A DNA stretch of 64,000 bases. Source: JALZVT01 sp964611345. Lineage in GTDB: Bacteria > Pseudomonadota > Gammaproteobacteria > Pseudomonadales > Azotimanducaceae. Each line of letters begins with the position of its first letter. The stretch's first letter is position 1. The position numbers and the translations under genes were made by a program. The notes below the pieces were generated by a model. The model had not been told where the DNA came from and ran no database searches. It was given only the letters and a program-made list of their open reading frames with translations. The stretch is taken from contig CAZSYU010000002.1 in assembly GCA_964611345.1 (NCBI GenBank), positions 1-64,000 of the forward strand, written 5' to 3'. Shown here one piece after another: positions 7,715 through 16,016 of the stretch.

Positions 7715-8818
7715 TTAGTTGTTTTGGCTGGCTGTGTGTTCCTTTATGAACGGCAGCATGGCCTCGAGTATTTCTGGCAGGTGTGGGGCAAACCTGAATG
7801 ATGAATTCTCGATCAGGGTGGTTGCTGCACGGGTGTTGGTGATCGGATGCAAATTGTCGCTGTATTGGTCATGGTGCAGGATCAGCGTGGCGGGAATTTT
7901 CAGCGTCGCGAGATCTTCGTCTGTCATACCCAGCGCCGTTTGATAGCGGGTGGCCTGCAAGTGTTCCCCGGAGGCTTTCATCGCGGCCAGAAAGTCGTCG
8001 ATATTGGCCGCAAAAAACCGCTGCTGTTTCTCCGGCGTATTGCGGGCAAGGTAGGCGCTCCACAGTTCGGTTTGTGCAACGTCTTGCATTGAGGTGAGTG
8101 GCAGACCATCGATGTGCTGCCGCGTGGTCAGCTTCTGGTCAGGTAAATACTTAAAGAAGTAGTCTTCAGACAGGCGTGCTGCGGCGTAAGGGCCGCCTGT
8201 AAGAGGGGCAATGACCAGTGCGCCTATGTCCTGCGGGTAACGCGAGGCCAGAACCATGTTGGAGCGGGCACCGGAAGACATGCCATACAGCGCTGTGGGG
8301 GCAACACCAAGACGTTTGATCAACACGTGCAGGTCTTCGCCTTCTTCTACCATTTGTGGCTCGCTACCAAACGACACCTCAGACTTACCCAGGTTGCGCC
8401 GATCGTAAATGATCACTTTTAGCTCGGGTGCAGCGGCTGCCACGTTGCGCGCAAAACCGCCAAAGCCTTCGGTATCGCCGTTGCCACCGGGCGTTATGAT
8501 GAGTGGAATAGTGCCTTTGGGGTTATAGATTTCAACGTGCAGCGTGACGTCGCGCTCGGGTCGCAGGTCTACCGCCCGGGTTTCCATCACTACCTTGTCC
8601 GCACCTTTTTCAGACTGGGCCCTGAAGTACACCGGGAAGTAGGTATTGTTGGCTGCGCCGCGAAACAGGGTGACGTCGATCTCGTCGTTTTGCACATCAA
8701 TGGCCTTTTCCGGTGTGGCGGTGCAGGCGCTAACCAGGGCTAAGAGAGCTGTGGCTAACAGCAGCGCCACAATGGTGCGCGAATTGGTGGGCAAAGTGGG
8801 ACGAATTGGGGTGCGCAT
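7715..8818 (-). CDS. Alpha/beta-hydrolase lipoprotein
   Basis: A product of 367 residues with a lipoprotein signal (hydrophobic stretch ending LLALVSAC, predicted lipidated Cys at about residue 32). The hydrolase fold shows TPGGNGDTEGFGGFA as the oxyanion region, IIYDRRNLGKSE, and the nucleophile elbow YGMSSGARSN. Late LILHHDQYSDNLHPITN probably holds the acid residue; the catalytic His is probably in the following FAPHLPEIL. The substrate is unknown. It is convergent with the epoxide hydrolase and divergent from the TetR-efflux operon, so its promoter region is shared with the TetR operator. Confidence 0.82.
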   Translation of the reverse strand: MRTPIRPTLPTNSRTIVALLLATALLALVSACTATPEKAIDVQNDEIDVTLFRGAANNTYFPVYFRAQSEKGADKVVMETRAVDLRPERDVTLHVEIYNPKGTIPLIITPGGNGDTEGFGGFARNVAAAAPELKVIIYDRRNLGKSEVSFGSEPQMVEEGEDLHVLIKRLGVAPTALYGMSSGARSNMVLASRYPQDIGALVIAPLTGGPYAAARLSEDYFFKYLPDQKLTTRQHIDGLPLTSMQDVAQTELWSAYLARNTPEKQQRFFAANIDDFLAAMKASGEHLQATRYQTALGMTDEDLATLKIPATLILHHDQYSDNLHPITNTRAATTLIENSSFRFAPHLPEILEAMLPFIKEHTASQNN

Positions 8819-8930
8819 GGCTACAAGATCTTCATTGGTTGGTGGGATCAGTCAGCAAGCGACAGCCTCGTAGTTAAGTCAAGTTGCAGATCAGCGCGGC
8901 TGGGCCTTGCCGAGCGACTGTGGTAACTTA

Positions 8931-8942
8931 AAACGATCGTTT
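8931..8942. promoter_or_regulatory. Palindromic operator upstream of TetR-efflux operon
   Basis: AAACGATCGTTT is a perfect 12-bp palindrome within an AT-rich surround, 13 bp before the TetR start codon. This is where an autorepressor of a TetR-MFP-RND operon usually binds. The assignment rests on position and symmetry. Confidence 0.6.
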
Positions 8943-8955
8943 AAAGTAGTAGTTA

Positions 8956-9612
8956 ATGCTGATGGGCAAGCCCGAGCGTAAAACGCTCCAGCGCGCAGAT
9001 TCGTTGATCACTCGCGAACGCCTGCTTGCATCTTCCTTGCGGCTCTTCAGCGAGCGCGGCTATGAAGGCACCTCTGTGCGCGCGATTACCGACGCAGCCG
9101 GGGTGAACCTGGCCGCCGCGAACTACCACTTCGGTTCCAAGCAGCAACTGTTGCAGGCCACCTTCCAAACGGCGCTGGCGCCGATCAATGCGGAGCGCAT
9201 TCGACGTTTGGAGGCACTTGTGAGCGGGGGCAAATCCGCAAAACTTACCGATCTGGTCCGTGCCTTTGTTGAGCCCTTGTTTCAGTCTGTAGAGCATGCA
9301 TACCTGCCCAAACTGCTGGCGAACCTGTTTGCTGAGCCGAAAGAGGTTGCGGTACCGCTACTTGAGTCAACGTTTGCGCCTGTTGTTGAGCGCTATATAG
9401 AAGTGTTTGCGCAAGTACTGCCCGGCATTGCCAAAAGGGAGTTGCAGTGGCGGCTGCACTTTGTCGTGGGATCTATGTTGCAGCTAGCGCATTTCAGGCA
9501 GCCGCTGTTTTCCGCTTCTGCAGAGGGTGTTGCAACCAGCAACTCGGCCCAGGGATCAGAGGCTGGTATTGAGCAACTGGTGAAGTTCACTGTTGCGGGA
9601 CTGCGGCAGTAA
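8956..9612 (+). CDS. TetR-family regulator of RND efflux operon
   Basis: A product of 218 residues. The DNA-binding domain includes LLASSLRLFSERGYEGTSVR and the helix-turn-helix AGVNLAAANYHFGSKQQLL, close to the CecR-like branch of TetR. The C-terminal half (about 90-218) is helical and would bind the inducer. The stop codon is 3 bp before the adaptor gene, so the three genes are one transcription unit and the regulator probably represses its own operon through the palindrome at 8931. An alternative ATG lies two codons downstream (8962). Confidence 0.9.
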   Translation: MLMGKPERKTLQRADSLITRERLLASSLRLFSERGYEGTSVRAITDAAGVNLAAANYHFGSKQQLLQATFQTALAPINAERIRRLEALVSGGKSAKLTDLVRAFVEPLFQSVEHAYLPKLLANLFAEPKEVAVPLLESTFAPVVERYIEVFAQVLPGIAKRELQWRLHFVVGSMLQLAHFRQPLFSASAEGVATSNSAQGSEAGIEQLVKFTVAGLRQ

Positions 9613-9615
9613 CCG

Positions 9616-10776
9616 ATGAAGAAAGTACTGTTACCCCTGATTATCTTGGCGGCCGGTTTTGGCTGCGCTGGGTTGCTGTTGGTTACCGGCCCAAGTATTG
9701 AGCCGCAGCCTGGTGAGATCGTTGCACCCCTGGTGCGCACGGTGGAAGTGCGCCCGCAAACGTTGCGCCTGAGTACCCACACCAACGGCATTGTGGTGCC
9801 ACGTACCGAGAGTGAACTGGTGCCTGAGGTGGATGGTCGGGTGATCGAAGTTTCGCCCTCGCTGGTTTCTGGTGGCTTCTTTGCGGCGGGTGATACGTTG
9901 TTGCGCATTGAGACACTTGATTACAAGGTGGCGCTCGATCAGTCCCGGGCGGGCTTAACGCGTGCCGAGAGTGACCTTGATAACGCCCAGCGCACGCTCA
10001 AACGGCAAGAAGACCTGGTGCGCCGCGGCGCGGCGAGTGACTCGCAGCACGATGATGCGCTCAACCGGGTGCGAATTGCTGAGGCGACCTTGCGTGACGC
10101 CAAGGCGCGGTTATCCCGAGCGCAACGGGATTTAAAGCGCACCAGTATTATTGCGCCCTACGACGGCCGGGTCCGTAGCGAGCGGGTCGATGTCGGGCAG
10201 TTTGTCAGGCGTGGCACTGCGGTTGGCACCATTTATGCCGTGGATATTGCTGAAGTCAGGTTGCCGGTGCAGGACGAAGAACTCGCGTTTCTGAATCTGC
10301 CTCTGGGACAGGGCAGTGATAAGAAGGAGCAGGCAGGTGCACCGGTAAAACTAAGGGCGCGCTTTGCTGGCAATGAACATACCTGGGAAGGGCTGGTGGT
10401 ACGTACCGAAGGGGAGCTAGACCCGGGCACGCGCATGGTTAACGTTGTCGCCCAGGTGGCACAGCCCTACGCCACCAGTGGCAGTCGTCCGCCACTCGCG
10501 GTCGGGCTGTTTGTCGATGCCGAGATTATGGGGGCAACCTTGCCAGAGCTCGTACGTTTGCCGCGCTCGGCAATGCGTGGTGATTCCAGAGTGTTGGTTG
10601 TTGGTGAGGATCTGCGCATGTACTTTCGCGAAGTGAACGTTGTGCGCCGTGACCAGGACGATGTGTACATCAATGGAGGCTTAAAAGCTGGCGAGCTGGT
10701 CTGCGTGTCGCCACTACCCAGCACGACTGAGGGTATGCGTGTGCGGCTGCATGACCAGCCAGGGCCGGTGTCGTGA
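9616..10776 (+). CDS. RND efflux periplasmic adaptor (membrane fusion protein)
   Basis: A product of 386 residues with an N-terminal membrane anchor (VLLPLIILAAGFGCAGLLL). Next comes the first half of the lipoyl domain (VPEVDGRVIEVSPSLVSGGF), a long coiled coil (about 110-170, LTRAESDLDNAQRTLKRQED) and the second lipoyl half IIAPYDGRVRSERVDVGQFV. The beta-barrel and membrane-proximal domains follow. It links the inner-membrane pump to an outer-membrane channel. Its stop codon overlaps the start of the pump gene (GTGA), indicating translational coupling. No TolC-like gene is seen, so the channel is encoded elsewhere. Confidence 0.93.
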   Translation: MKKVLLPLIILAAGFGCAGLLLVTGPSIEPQPGEIVAPLVRTVEVRPQTLRLSTHTNGIVVPRTESELVPEVDGRVIEVSPSLVSGGFFAAGDTLLRIETLDYKVALDQSRAGLTRAESDLDNAQRTLKRQEDLVRRGAASDSQHDDALNRVRIAEATLRDAKARLSRAQRDLKRTSIIAPYDGRVRSERVDVGQFVRRGTAVGTIYAVDIAEVRLPVQDEELAFLNLPLGQGSDKKEQAGAPVKLRARFAGNEHTWEGLVVRTEGELDPGTRMVNVVAQVAQPYATSGSRPPLAVGLFVDAEIMGATLPELVRLPRSAMRGDSRVLVVGEDLRMYFREVNVVRRDQDDVYINGGLKAGELVCVSPLPSTTEGMRVRLHDQPGPVS

Positions 10777-13700
10777 ACGGCCCCATTGCGTGGTTTGCGC
10801 GCAATCACGTGGCCGCCAACCTGCTGCTTGGTGTGATTGTTATGGCAGGAATGGTCAGCCTGCCCTCCATGCCACAAAAATCATTTCCTGATTTGGACTT
10901 CAATCTGATTACAGTATCTGTGTTGTATCGCGGCGCCGCACCGGAAGAAGTCGAAGAAGGCGTTTGTGTTCGGGTCGAAGAAGCACTTGAAGGGGTGCAG
11001 GGCGTTGATCGACTGAATTCCACTGCGATAGAGGGTGTGTGCCTGGTTACCGTGGAGCTGTTCGAAAACGCAGATGCCTCTCGCGCACTCGATGACGTAA
11101 AAAACCGCATTGACGCGATCGATACGTTTCCGGAAGAAACCGAAAAACCAATTATTACTCTGATCGACCCCAAGCGAGGTGTTATCGATATTGCAGTGAC
11201 GGGTCCTACGGATGAGCGCGAGCTGAAAGTAATTGGCCAGCGCGTGCGTGATGAAATCGCGGCGTTGCCATACGTTAACCAGGTAGATGTTGCGAATTCC
11301 CGACCTTATGAAATCTCGCTCGAGGTCTCTGAGGCGGCGTTGCGGCGTTTTAATCTCTCGTTCGATCAACTAGCGGTAGCCGTTCGACGGGCTTCGCTTG
11401 ACCTGCCAGGTGGGTCAATAAAGACACGTGGTGGCGAGATACTGCTGCGCACCAAAGGCCAGGCCTATTGGGGCGAAGACTTTGAAAAGCTGGTGGTGCT
11501 CACCCAGGCCGATGGCACACGAATACGGTTGAGTGATGTGGCCACGGTGGTGGATGGTTTCGAAGATACAGACCAGCGTCTGTGGTTTAACGGTAAGCCA
11601 GCGGCGCTGGTCAAGGTGTCGCGCCTGGGTGAAGAGGATGTTTTGCAAATCACCGCCTCCGTCAAGAGCTATCTGGCAACCGCCGCCAGTACTCTGCCCG
11701 AGGGCGTTGAGCTTACTATCTGGAACGACGATTCGAAGTTTCTGCGCGACCGACTCGATACGTTGATAGACAGTGCACGACAAGGTTTTTTGCTGGTGCT
11801 TTTGTTGTTGGCGGTCTTCCTGCGACCGCGGCTATCGTTCTGGGTGAGTATGGGGGTGCCGGTGGCGTTTTGCGGGGCACTCTTTCTGCTGTCACTACTG
11901 GGTATGTCGATCGACAGTATTTCCACCTTTGGATTCATACTGGTGCTGGGCATACTGGTAGACGATGCCGTAGTAGTGGGTGAGCGGGTTTATACACTGC
12001 AATATCGTGGTGGTAGTTATCCCGATGCGAAGCACCTCATGAACGCAGCCATTGAAGGCACCCGACAGGTTTCTGTACCGGTAATTTTCGGCGTGCTCAC
12101 CACGGTTGCGGCGTTCACCCCGGTAATGCTGGCACCAGGACCCATCGGCCAGATACAGAATATTATTGGCACCGTTGTGTTGTGTTGTCTGGCGTTTTCG
12201 CTTATCGAGTCACAGCTAGTGCTGCCGTCGCATTTGGGTCATCGCAAGAACGATCACGCCGCAGGCGAGGTAGGCCTGTTGTTGCTGCCTCTGCTCGCTA
12301 TTGTCTTGATAGAATTCTCCTGGAGCACCCGCAGTTTCTTTGCGTTCGCTATCGCCACACTTGCTATCTTTGTTGCTTGGCATGTCTATGGCGGATTCGA
12401 TGAGTTCTCCGTAAAAGTAATTCGCCGCCAACAGCAGTTTTCAGATGCGTTAGAGCGGCTGATTCAGGGTCGTTACCGGCGGCTCGTTACCAAGGCAACC
12501 GATGCGCGTTATGTCACGGTTTCGTTCGCGATAGCAGCCTTCATTGCAACAATTGGTGCGCTTGCTGGTGGCCACATGCCGTTTTCTTTCTTTCCCTCCG
12601 TTCCCGCTGATCGGGTAGTCGCAAAGCTCACCATGCCGCTGGGTACTCCATCGACTGTCACGCGGTCGGTTGTCGATAGATTGGTGCAAACAGGCTCTGC
12701 TGTTCGTTCTGAGGTGAACGAACAGCACCCCGATAACCCGCCAGTTCTACACATGCTGGCAGCAATGGGCGGGCAACCCATTAGTGGCGACGCTGTTAGT
12801 CCAATCTACACGCCCAGCGCCGATGGTGATGAGTCGCATTTGGCTGAAGTGGCCATACAGCTTACGCCCGGTGAAGAGCGCGACGTTCCCACGCTTGAGA
12901 TCGCCCGGCGTTGGCGGGAGGCGGTTGGCATTATTCCCGAGGCGACGGAGGTGAGTTTTGATTCTGCCGGTTTTTCTGTGGGTGCCGAGATCGATATTAA
13001 GCTTGAGGGGGATGATCTTGTTGAGTTAAGTGCTGTCGCTGGGCTGATCAAGGAACGGCTCGTGGAGTATCCGGGCGTGTTTGATGTTGCGGATTCTTTT
13101 CGGGCGGGTAAGCAGGAATTGCAGCTGGATATTCTTCCTGCTGGAGAAACGCTGGGCTTGACGCTGGGTGATCTCGCTCGGCAGATACGGCAGGCGTTTT
13201 TCGGCGAAGAGGTCCAGCGCATTCAGCGCGGGCGCGACGATGTGCGCGTTATGTTGCGCTACACAGAGTTGGAGCGTAGCTCGTTGGGTGCATTGCAGAA
13301 CATGCGCATTCGGGCGCGCGATGGTTCCGCGGTGCCCTTTGTGTCAATTGCTGATGCGCAACTTGGCACAGGTTATTCGGCAATCAGGCGCACGGATGGG
13401 CGGCGAGTGGTCAACGTAACGGGCGACGTCGATCGCACGCTTATAACCGCCAACGAAGTGCTTGCCCGGTTTAGTGACGGGCCTATTCAGGAGATTATGC
13501 GCGATTACCCGCGAGTGACGTACAGTCTTGAAGGTTCGCAGCGGGAGCAGAGTGAATCAGCGGCCAGACTAGTACCGTTATTTATATTGGCGTTGTTTGT
13601 TATCTATTCACTGCTCGCAGTTCCACTGAAGTCCTATACGCAGCCACTCATCATCATGTCGGTGATTCCATTTGCCTTTGTGGGAGGTGTTTGGGGGCAC

Positions 13701-14132
13701 CTGTTAATGAAGGGAGCCGGGCTTTTAAGCAGCATGGCGATCATGTCGGTGATGGGTTTTATTGCGGCTTCTGGCGTCGTGGTGAATTCAAGCCTTGTGC
13801 TGGTGCATGGGATCAACGCGCGTCTGAAGGATGGCTTGAGTGTGCGTGATGCCGTTATTGAAGCAGCAGTTACCCGAGCTCGGCCGATTATGCTGACATC
13901 GCTCACGACCTTTGCCGGTTTATCACCATTGCTGCTCAATCAGAGCGTACAGGCGGCGGTGCTTATACCCATGGCGACGTCTGTTGCCTTTGGCGTAATT
14001 TTCTCTTCACTGGTAACACTGCTCGTCGTACCGTCCGGGTATCGAATATTGCAGGATCTGGGTGCGTTACCGGCGCAGGAATCTGCAGTGCCGCCTAGTC
14101 ACGCAGCGCATCAAACTCCAGTCCAAACTTAA
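10773..14132 (+). CDS. RND-family efflux transporter permease
   Basis: A product of 1119 residues starting at a GTG that overlaps the adaptor stop. It shows the AcrB-like plan: a first transmembrane helix (ANLLLGVIVMAGMVSLPSMP), a large periplasmic loop (PEEVEEGVCVRVEEALEGV), a central membrane block with GILVDDAVVVGERV (acidic proton-relay residues in helix 4), a second periplasmic loop and a C-terminal membrane block (AASGVVVNSSLVLVHG; RARPIMLTSLTTFAGLSPLL). It uses the proton gradient to export amphiphilic compounds. The 3' end overlaps by 38 bp the rtcR remnant on the other strand, a sign that sequence was rearranged just behind this gene. Confidence 0.94.
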   Translation: MNGPIAWFARNHVAANLLLGVIVMAGMVSLPSMPQKSFPDLDFNLITVSVLYRGAAPEEVEEGVCVRVEEALEGVQGVDRLNSTAIEGVCLVTVELFENADASRALDDVKNRIDAIDTFPEETEKPIITLIDPKRGVIDIAVTGPTDERELKVIGQRVRDEIAALPYVNQVDVANSRPYEISLEVSEAALRRFNLSFDQLAVAVRRASLDLPGGSIKTRGGEILLRTKGQAYWGEDFEKLVVLTQADGTRIRLSDVATVVDGFEDTDQRLWFNGKPAALVKVSRLGEEDVLQITASVKSYLATAASTLPEGVELTIWNDDSKFLRDRLDTLIDSARQGFLLVLLLLAVFLRPRLSFWVSMGVPVAFCGALFLLSLLGMSIDSISTFGFILVLGILVDDAVVVGERVYTLQYRGGSYPDAKHLMNAAIEGTRQVSVPVIFGVLTTVAAFTPVMLAPGPIGQIQNIIGTVVLCCLAFSLIESQLVLPSHLGHRKNDHAAGEVGLLLLPLLAIVLIEFSWSTRSFFAFAIATLAIFVAWHVYGGFDEFSVKVIRRQQQFSDALERLIQGRYRRLVTKATDARYVTVSFAIAAFIATIGALAGGHMPFSFFPSVPADRVVAKLTMPLGTPSTVTRSVVDRLVQTGSAVRSEVNEQHPDNPPVLHMLAAMGGQPISGDAVSPIYTPSADGDESHLAEVAIQLTPGEERDVPTLEIARRWREAVGIIPEATEVSFDSAGFSVGAEIDIKLEGDDLVELSAVAGLIKERLVEYPGVFDVADSFRAGKQELQLDILPAGETLGLTLGDLARQIRQAFFGEEVQRIQRGRDDVRVMLRYTELERSSLGALQNMRIRARDGSAVPFVSIADAQLGTGYSAIRRTDGRRVVNVTGDVDRTLITANEVLARFSDGPIQEIMRDYPRVTYSLEGSQREQSESAARLVPLFILALFVIYSLLAVPLKSYTQPLIIMSVIPFAFVGGVWGHLLMKGAGLLSSMAIMSVMGFIAASGVVVNSSLVLVHGINARLKDGLSVRDAVIEAAVTRARPIMLTSLTTFAGLSPLLLNQSVQAAVLIPMATSVAFGVIFSSLVTLLVVPSGYRILQDLGALPAQESAVPPSHAAHQTPVQT

Positions 14133-14289
14133 GCAGATACTGCTTTAGTCGATGCGAATCGTTGCTTGAACGTTTTTTCTGCCGCGACACATTAAACAAG
14201 CGTCGACCTGCCTCCGCGAGTGAGTGGCTAGTACGACACACTGCAATCACCTCAATGAGCTGAAGCTGATCAAACTGGTCGATCTCTGT
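14095..14289 (-). pseudogene. rtcR: C-terminal remnant of RtcR regulator
   Basis: Reading the minus strand gives IDQFDQLQLIEVIAVCRTS, then SLAEAGRRLFNVSRQKKRSS, then NDSHRLKQYLLKFGLEF and a stop. This is the DNA-binding C-terminus of RtcR, the sigma-54 activator of the RNA-repair genes rtcBA. The N-terminal CARF-like sensor and the AAA+ domain are gone. Upstream the similarity ends within a few bases of where the rtcA remnant begins on the opposite strand. RtcR is normally divergent from rtcBA, so this arrangement is what a deletion from mid-rtcR to mid-rtcA would leave. Confidence 0.82.
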
Positions 14290-14291
14290 CA

Positions 14292-14618
14292 GTGCGCTTG
14301 GGCTTTGAGCACATTAACGTGGTTTTTGAGGGGCGCGGTGAGAAGCGGGTGACGGCAGAGCAGGTGGCCAAACGTTTAATGCGTGAGATGGCGAATTACC
14401 TGAACAGCAAAGAACCCGTGGATGAGTTTCTGGCGGATCAGTTGATGGTGCCGATGGTGCTGGGGGCAGGGGGTGCGTTTCGTACCTGTGCATTGAGCGA
14501 GCATTCGCGCACCAACATGCGGGTGATTGAGCAGATCCTTGGCAGGCGTTGCTTTGCAGTAGAACAGGCGAGCTCTGGTGCGGCTTTGGTAGAGGTTGAA
14601 GGGATAACCTGCACGTGA
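14292..14618 (+). pseudogene. rtcA: C-terminal remnant of RNA 3'-terminal phosphate cyclase RtcA
   Basis: About 108 codons open from a fortuitous GTG. They match the last third of RtcA: INVVFEGRGEKRVTAEQVAK, then PVDEFLADQLMVPMVLGAGG, where the LADQLxxPMxLAGGG block is characteristic, and a final HSRTNMRVIEQILGRR. A full RtcA is around 340 residues; the N-terminal two thirds with the catalytic-domain start are missing. The remnant begins 3 bp from the end of the rtcR remnant. After its stop a short open stretch (14617-14668) of unknown meaning follows. Confidence 0.8.
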
Positions 14619-14700
14619 TGAATGATCTCGACGGCTTGCTGCATCGTTTGCTGCCAGAAGGCAAGTAGCAGCGGTACAGTGACCCTTGAGTCACCTGCGG

Positions 14701-14746
14701 AGCGGGTGTGCTGTTTAACAGCAGCGCTAACCCGCTACGCTTTTTT
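14701..14746 (+). terminator. Hairpin with T-run upstream of the phosphatase gene
   Basis: AGCGGGT (14701) pairs with ACCCGCT (14730), with a nested GCTG-tttaa-CAGC, followed after four bases by six T's. The shape is that of an intrinsic terminator or attenuator. It would end transcripts from the rtcA remnant and lies only 12 bp before the start codon at 14759, so it could instead act as a leader structure. The stem is partly unpaired on one side. Confidence 0.55.
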
Positions 14747-14758
14747 ATGGAGTAACTC

Positions 14759-15205
14759 ATGTCTGAAGAACAACCCGAGCGCTATGTTTTTGATCTTGAC
14801 GGGACGCTGGCATCGGTGGATCACCGCAGACCAGCACTCGAGGGTGAGCATCCAGATTGGCACGCCTTTAATAAGGCCTCCTTGTTTGATTCTCCAGCCG
14901 AGGCTGTAGTGCGTGTGGCGCGTGCGTTGGCCGATCATTATGAAATTTGGATAGTTAGTGGACGCAGCGATGCCGTGGAGCGGGAGACTCGTGGTTGGTT
15001 AGAAAAGTATGAGGTGCCGTTTGATACGTTGATCATGCGTTCGGCAGCGGATCATCGTCCAGACCACATCCTGAAAAAGGAATGGGCGCTGAAATATAAT
15101 TTTGTCGACAACGTACTAGCGGTATTTGATGACCGCGACAGTGTGGTCGCCATGTGGCGCGAGCTGGGCATTGTGTGCTTCCAGGTCGCGCCGGGCGATT
15201 TCTAG
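14759..15205 (+). CDS. Polynucleotide-kinase-type 3'-phosphatase (HAD superfamily)
   Basis: A product of 148 residues. VFDLDGTLASVDHR near the start carries the HAD nucleophile Asp12 and acid Asp14. Next come IWIVSGRSDAVERETRGWL (motif II), a basic stretch with KKEWALKY (motif III lysine) and VFDDRDSVVAMWRELG with FQVAPGDF. The last block closely follows the phosphatase domain of T4 Pnkp (DDRxxVVxMWRxxG...QVAxGDF). It would remove 3'-phosphates from nucleic-acid ends. Its position beside rtcR/rtcA debris suggests it belonged to an RNA-repair island of which it alone is intact. GGAG lies 7 bp before the ATG. Confidence 0.8.
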   Translation: MSEEQPERYVFDLDGTLASVDHRRPALEGEHPDWHAFNKASLFDSPAEAVVRVARALADHYEIWIVSGRSDAVERETRGWLEKYEVPFDTLIMRSAADHRPDHILKKEWALKYNFVDNVLAVFDDRDSVVAMWRELGIVCFQVAPGDF

Positions 15206-15208
15206 CAC

Positions 15209-15982
15209 TCAGTCATCAAACCCTAAAAAGCGGGCCGCTTCTTCCACACTTTTGCGCTCTGAGACCACCGCATTGGCTGGAAAGCTCTCATCTGGCCAAC
15301 CCAGTGCGACCGCTTTCATAATCACCTGATCTTCCGCGATGTTGGCGTGTTCACGTACGACGGGCGATTGCATAATGCCCTGACTGTTGATGACGGCACC
15401 CAGGCCGCGCGACCAGGCGGCGTTAACCAGCGCGGTCGTCACGGCGCCGCAGTCAAACGCCGTGTCATCGCTGTCGGCCAGTACGCGATCGTAGGTGATA
15501 ATCACACACACCGGCGCATCAAACTGACGGAAACCGCGCAGCACCCAATCCTGGCGGCCTTCTTTATCTTCGCGCTCGATACCCATCGCTTTGAATAACT
15601 GCTTGGCCACACCCACCTGACGATCGCGGTGTTGGCCGGCAAAGGCCTGGCCGATGCGGAATTCGCGGGAATGCGGCACACCCGCGAGATTGCGTTCTGT
15701 GTTGCCGGCACGAATTCGGTTCAGCGGTTCGCCGGACACGATAGTGAAATTCCAGGGTTGGGTGTTCATGGATGAAGGCGCGCGCATGGCCAGGCCCAGA
15801 ATTTCCTTAATCAGCGCCTTTGGCACCGGGTCTGGCTTGTAACCGCGAATGCTGCGTCGCCCCAGCAGAACCTCATCAAACTGCACCTGGAATCTCTCTC
15901 TATCAATGAACGTATTGGAACAGTCTACGGGATTTGGCGGGAGCAGGGTGAAGTTTGGGTAACCAGGTGGTTGTCTTTGCAT
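15209..15982 (-). CDS. Nitroreductase-family FMN oxidoreductase
   Basis: The start at 15982 gives 257 residues; a longer frame to 16144 would overlap the divergent GST-like gene and has no family sequence. Family marks are LLGRRSIRGYKPDPVPKALI (FMN phosphate-binding Arg and Ser), MRAPSSMNTQPWNFTIV, and the C-terminal AWSRGLGAVINSQGIM and VALGWPDESFPAN. These enzymes are cytoplasmic FMN homodimers that reduce nitro compounds, quinones or enones with NAD(P)H. Only 34 bp separate this start from the divergent GST-like gene, so the two promoters must overlap. Confidence 0.9.
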   Translation of the reverse strand: MQRQPPGYPNFTLLPPNPVDCSNTFIDRERFQVQFDEVLLGRRSIRGYKPDPVPKALIKEILGLAMRAPSSMNTQPWNFTIVSGEPLNRIRAGNTERNLAGVPHSREFRIGQAFAGQHRDRQVGVAKQLFKAMGIEREDKEGRQDWVLRGFRQFDAPVCVIITYDRVLADSDDTAFDCGAVTTALVNAAWSRGLGAVINSQGIMQSPVVREHANIAEDQVIMKAVALGWPDESFPANAVVSERKSVEEAARFLGFDD

Positions 15983-16016
15983 GTAACCTAGAAGCAAGCT
16001 ACATAAGGAATCTGCC

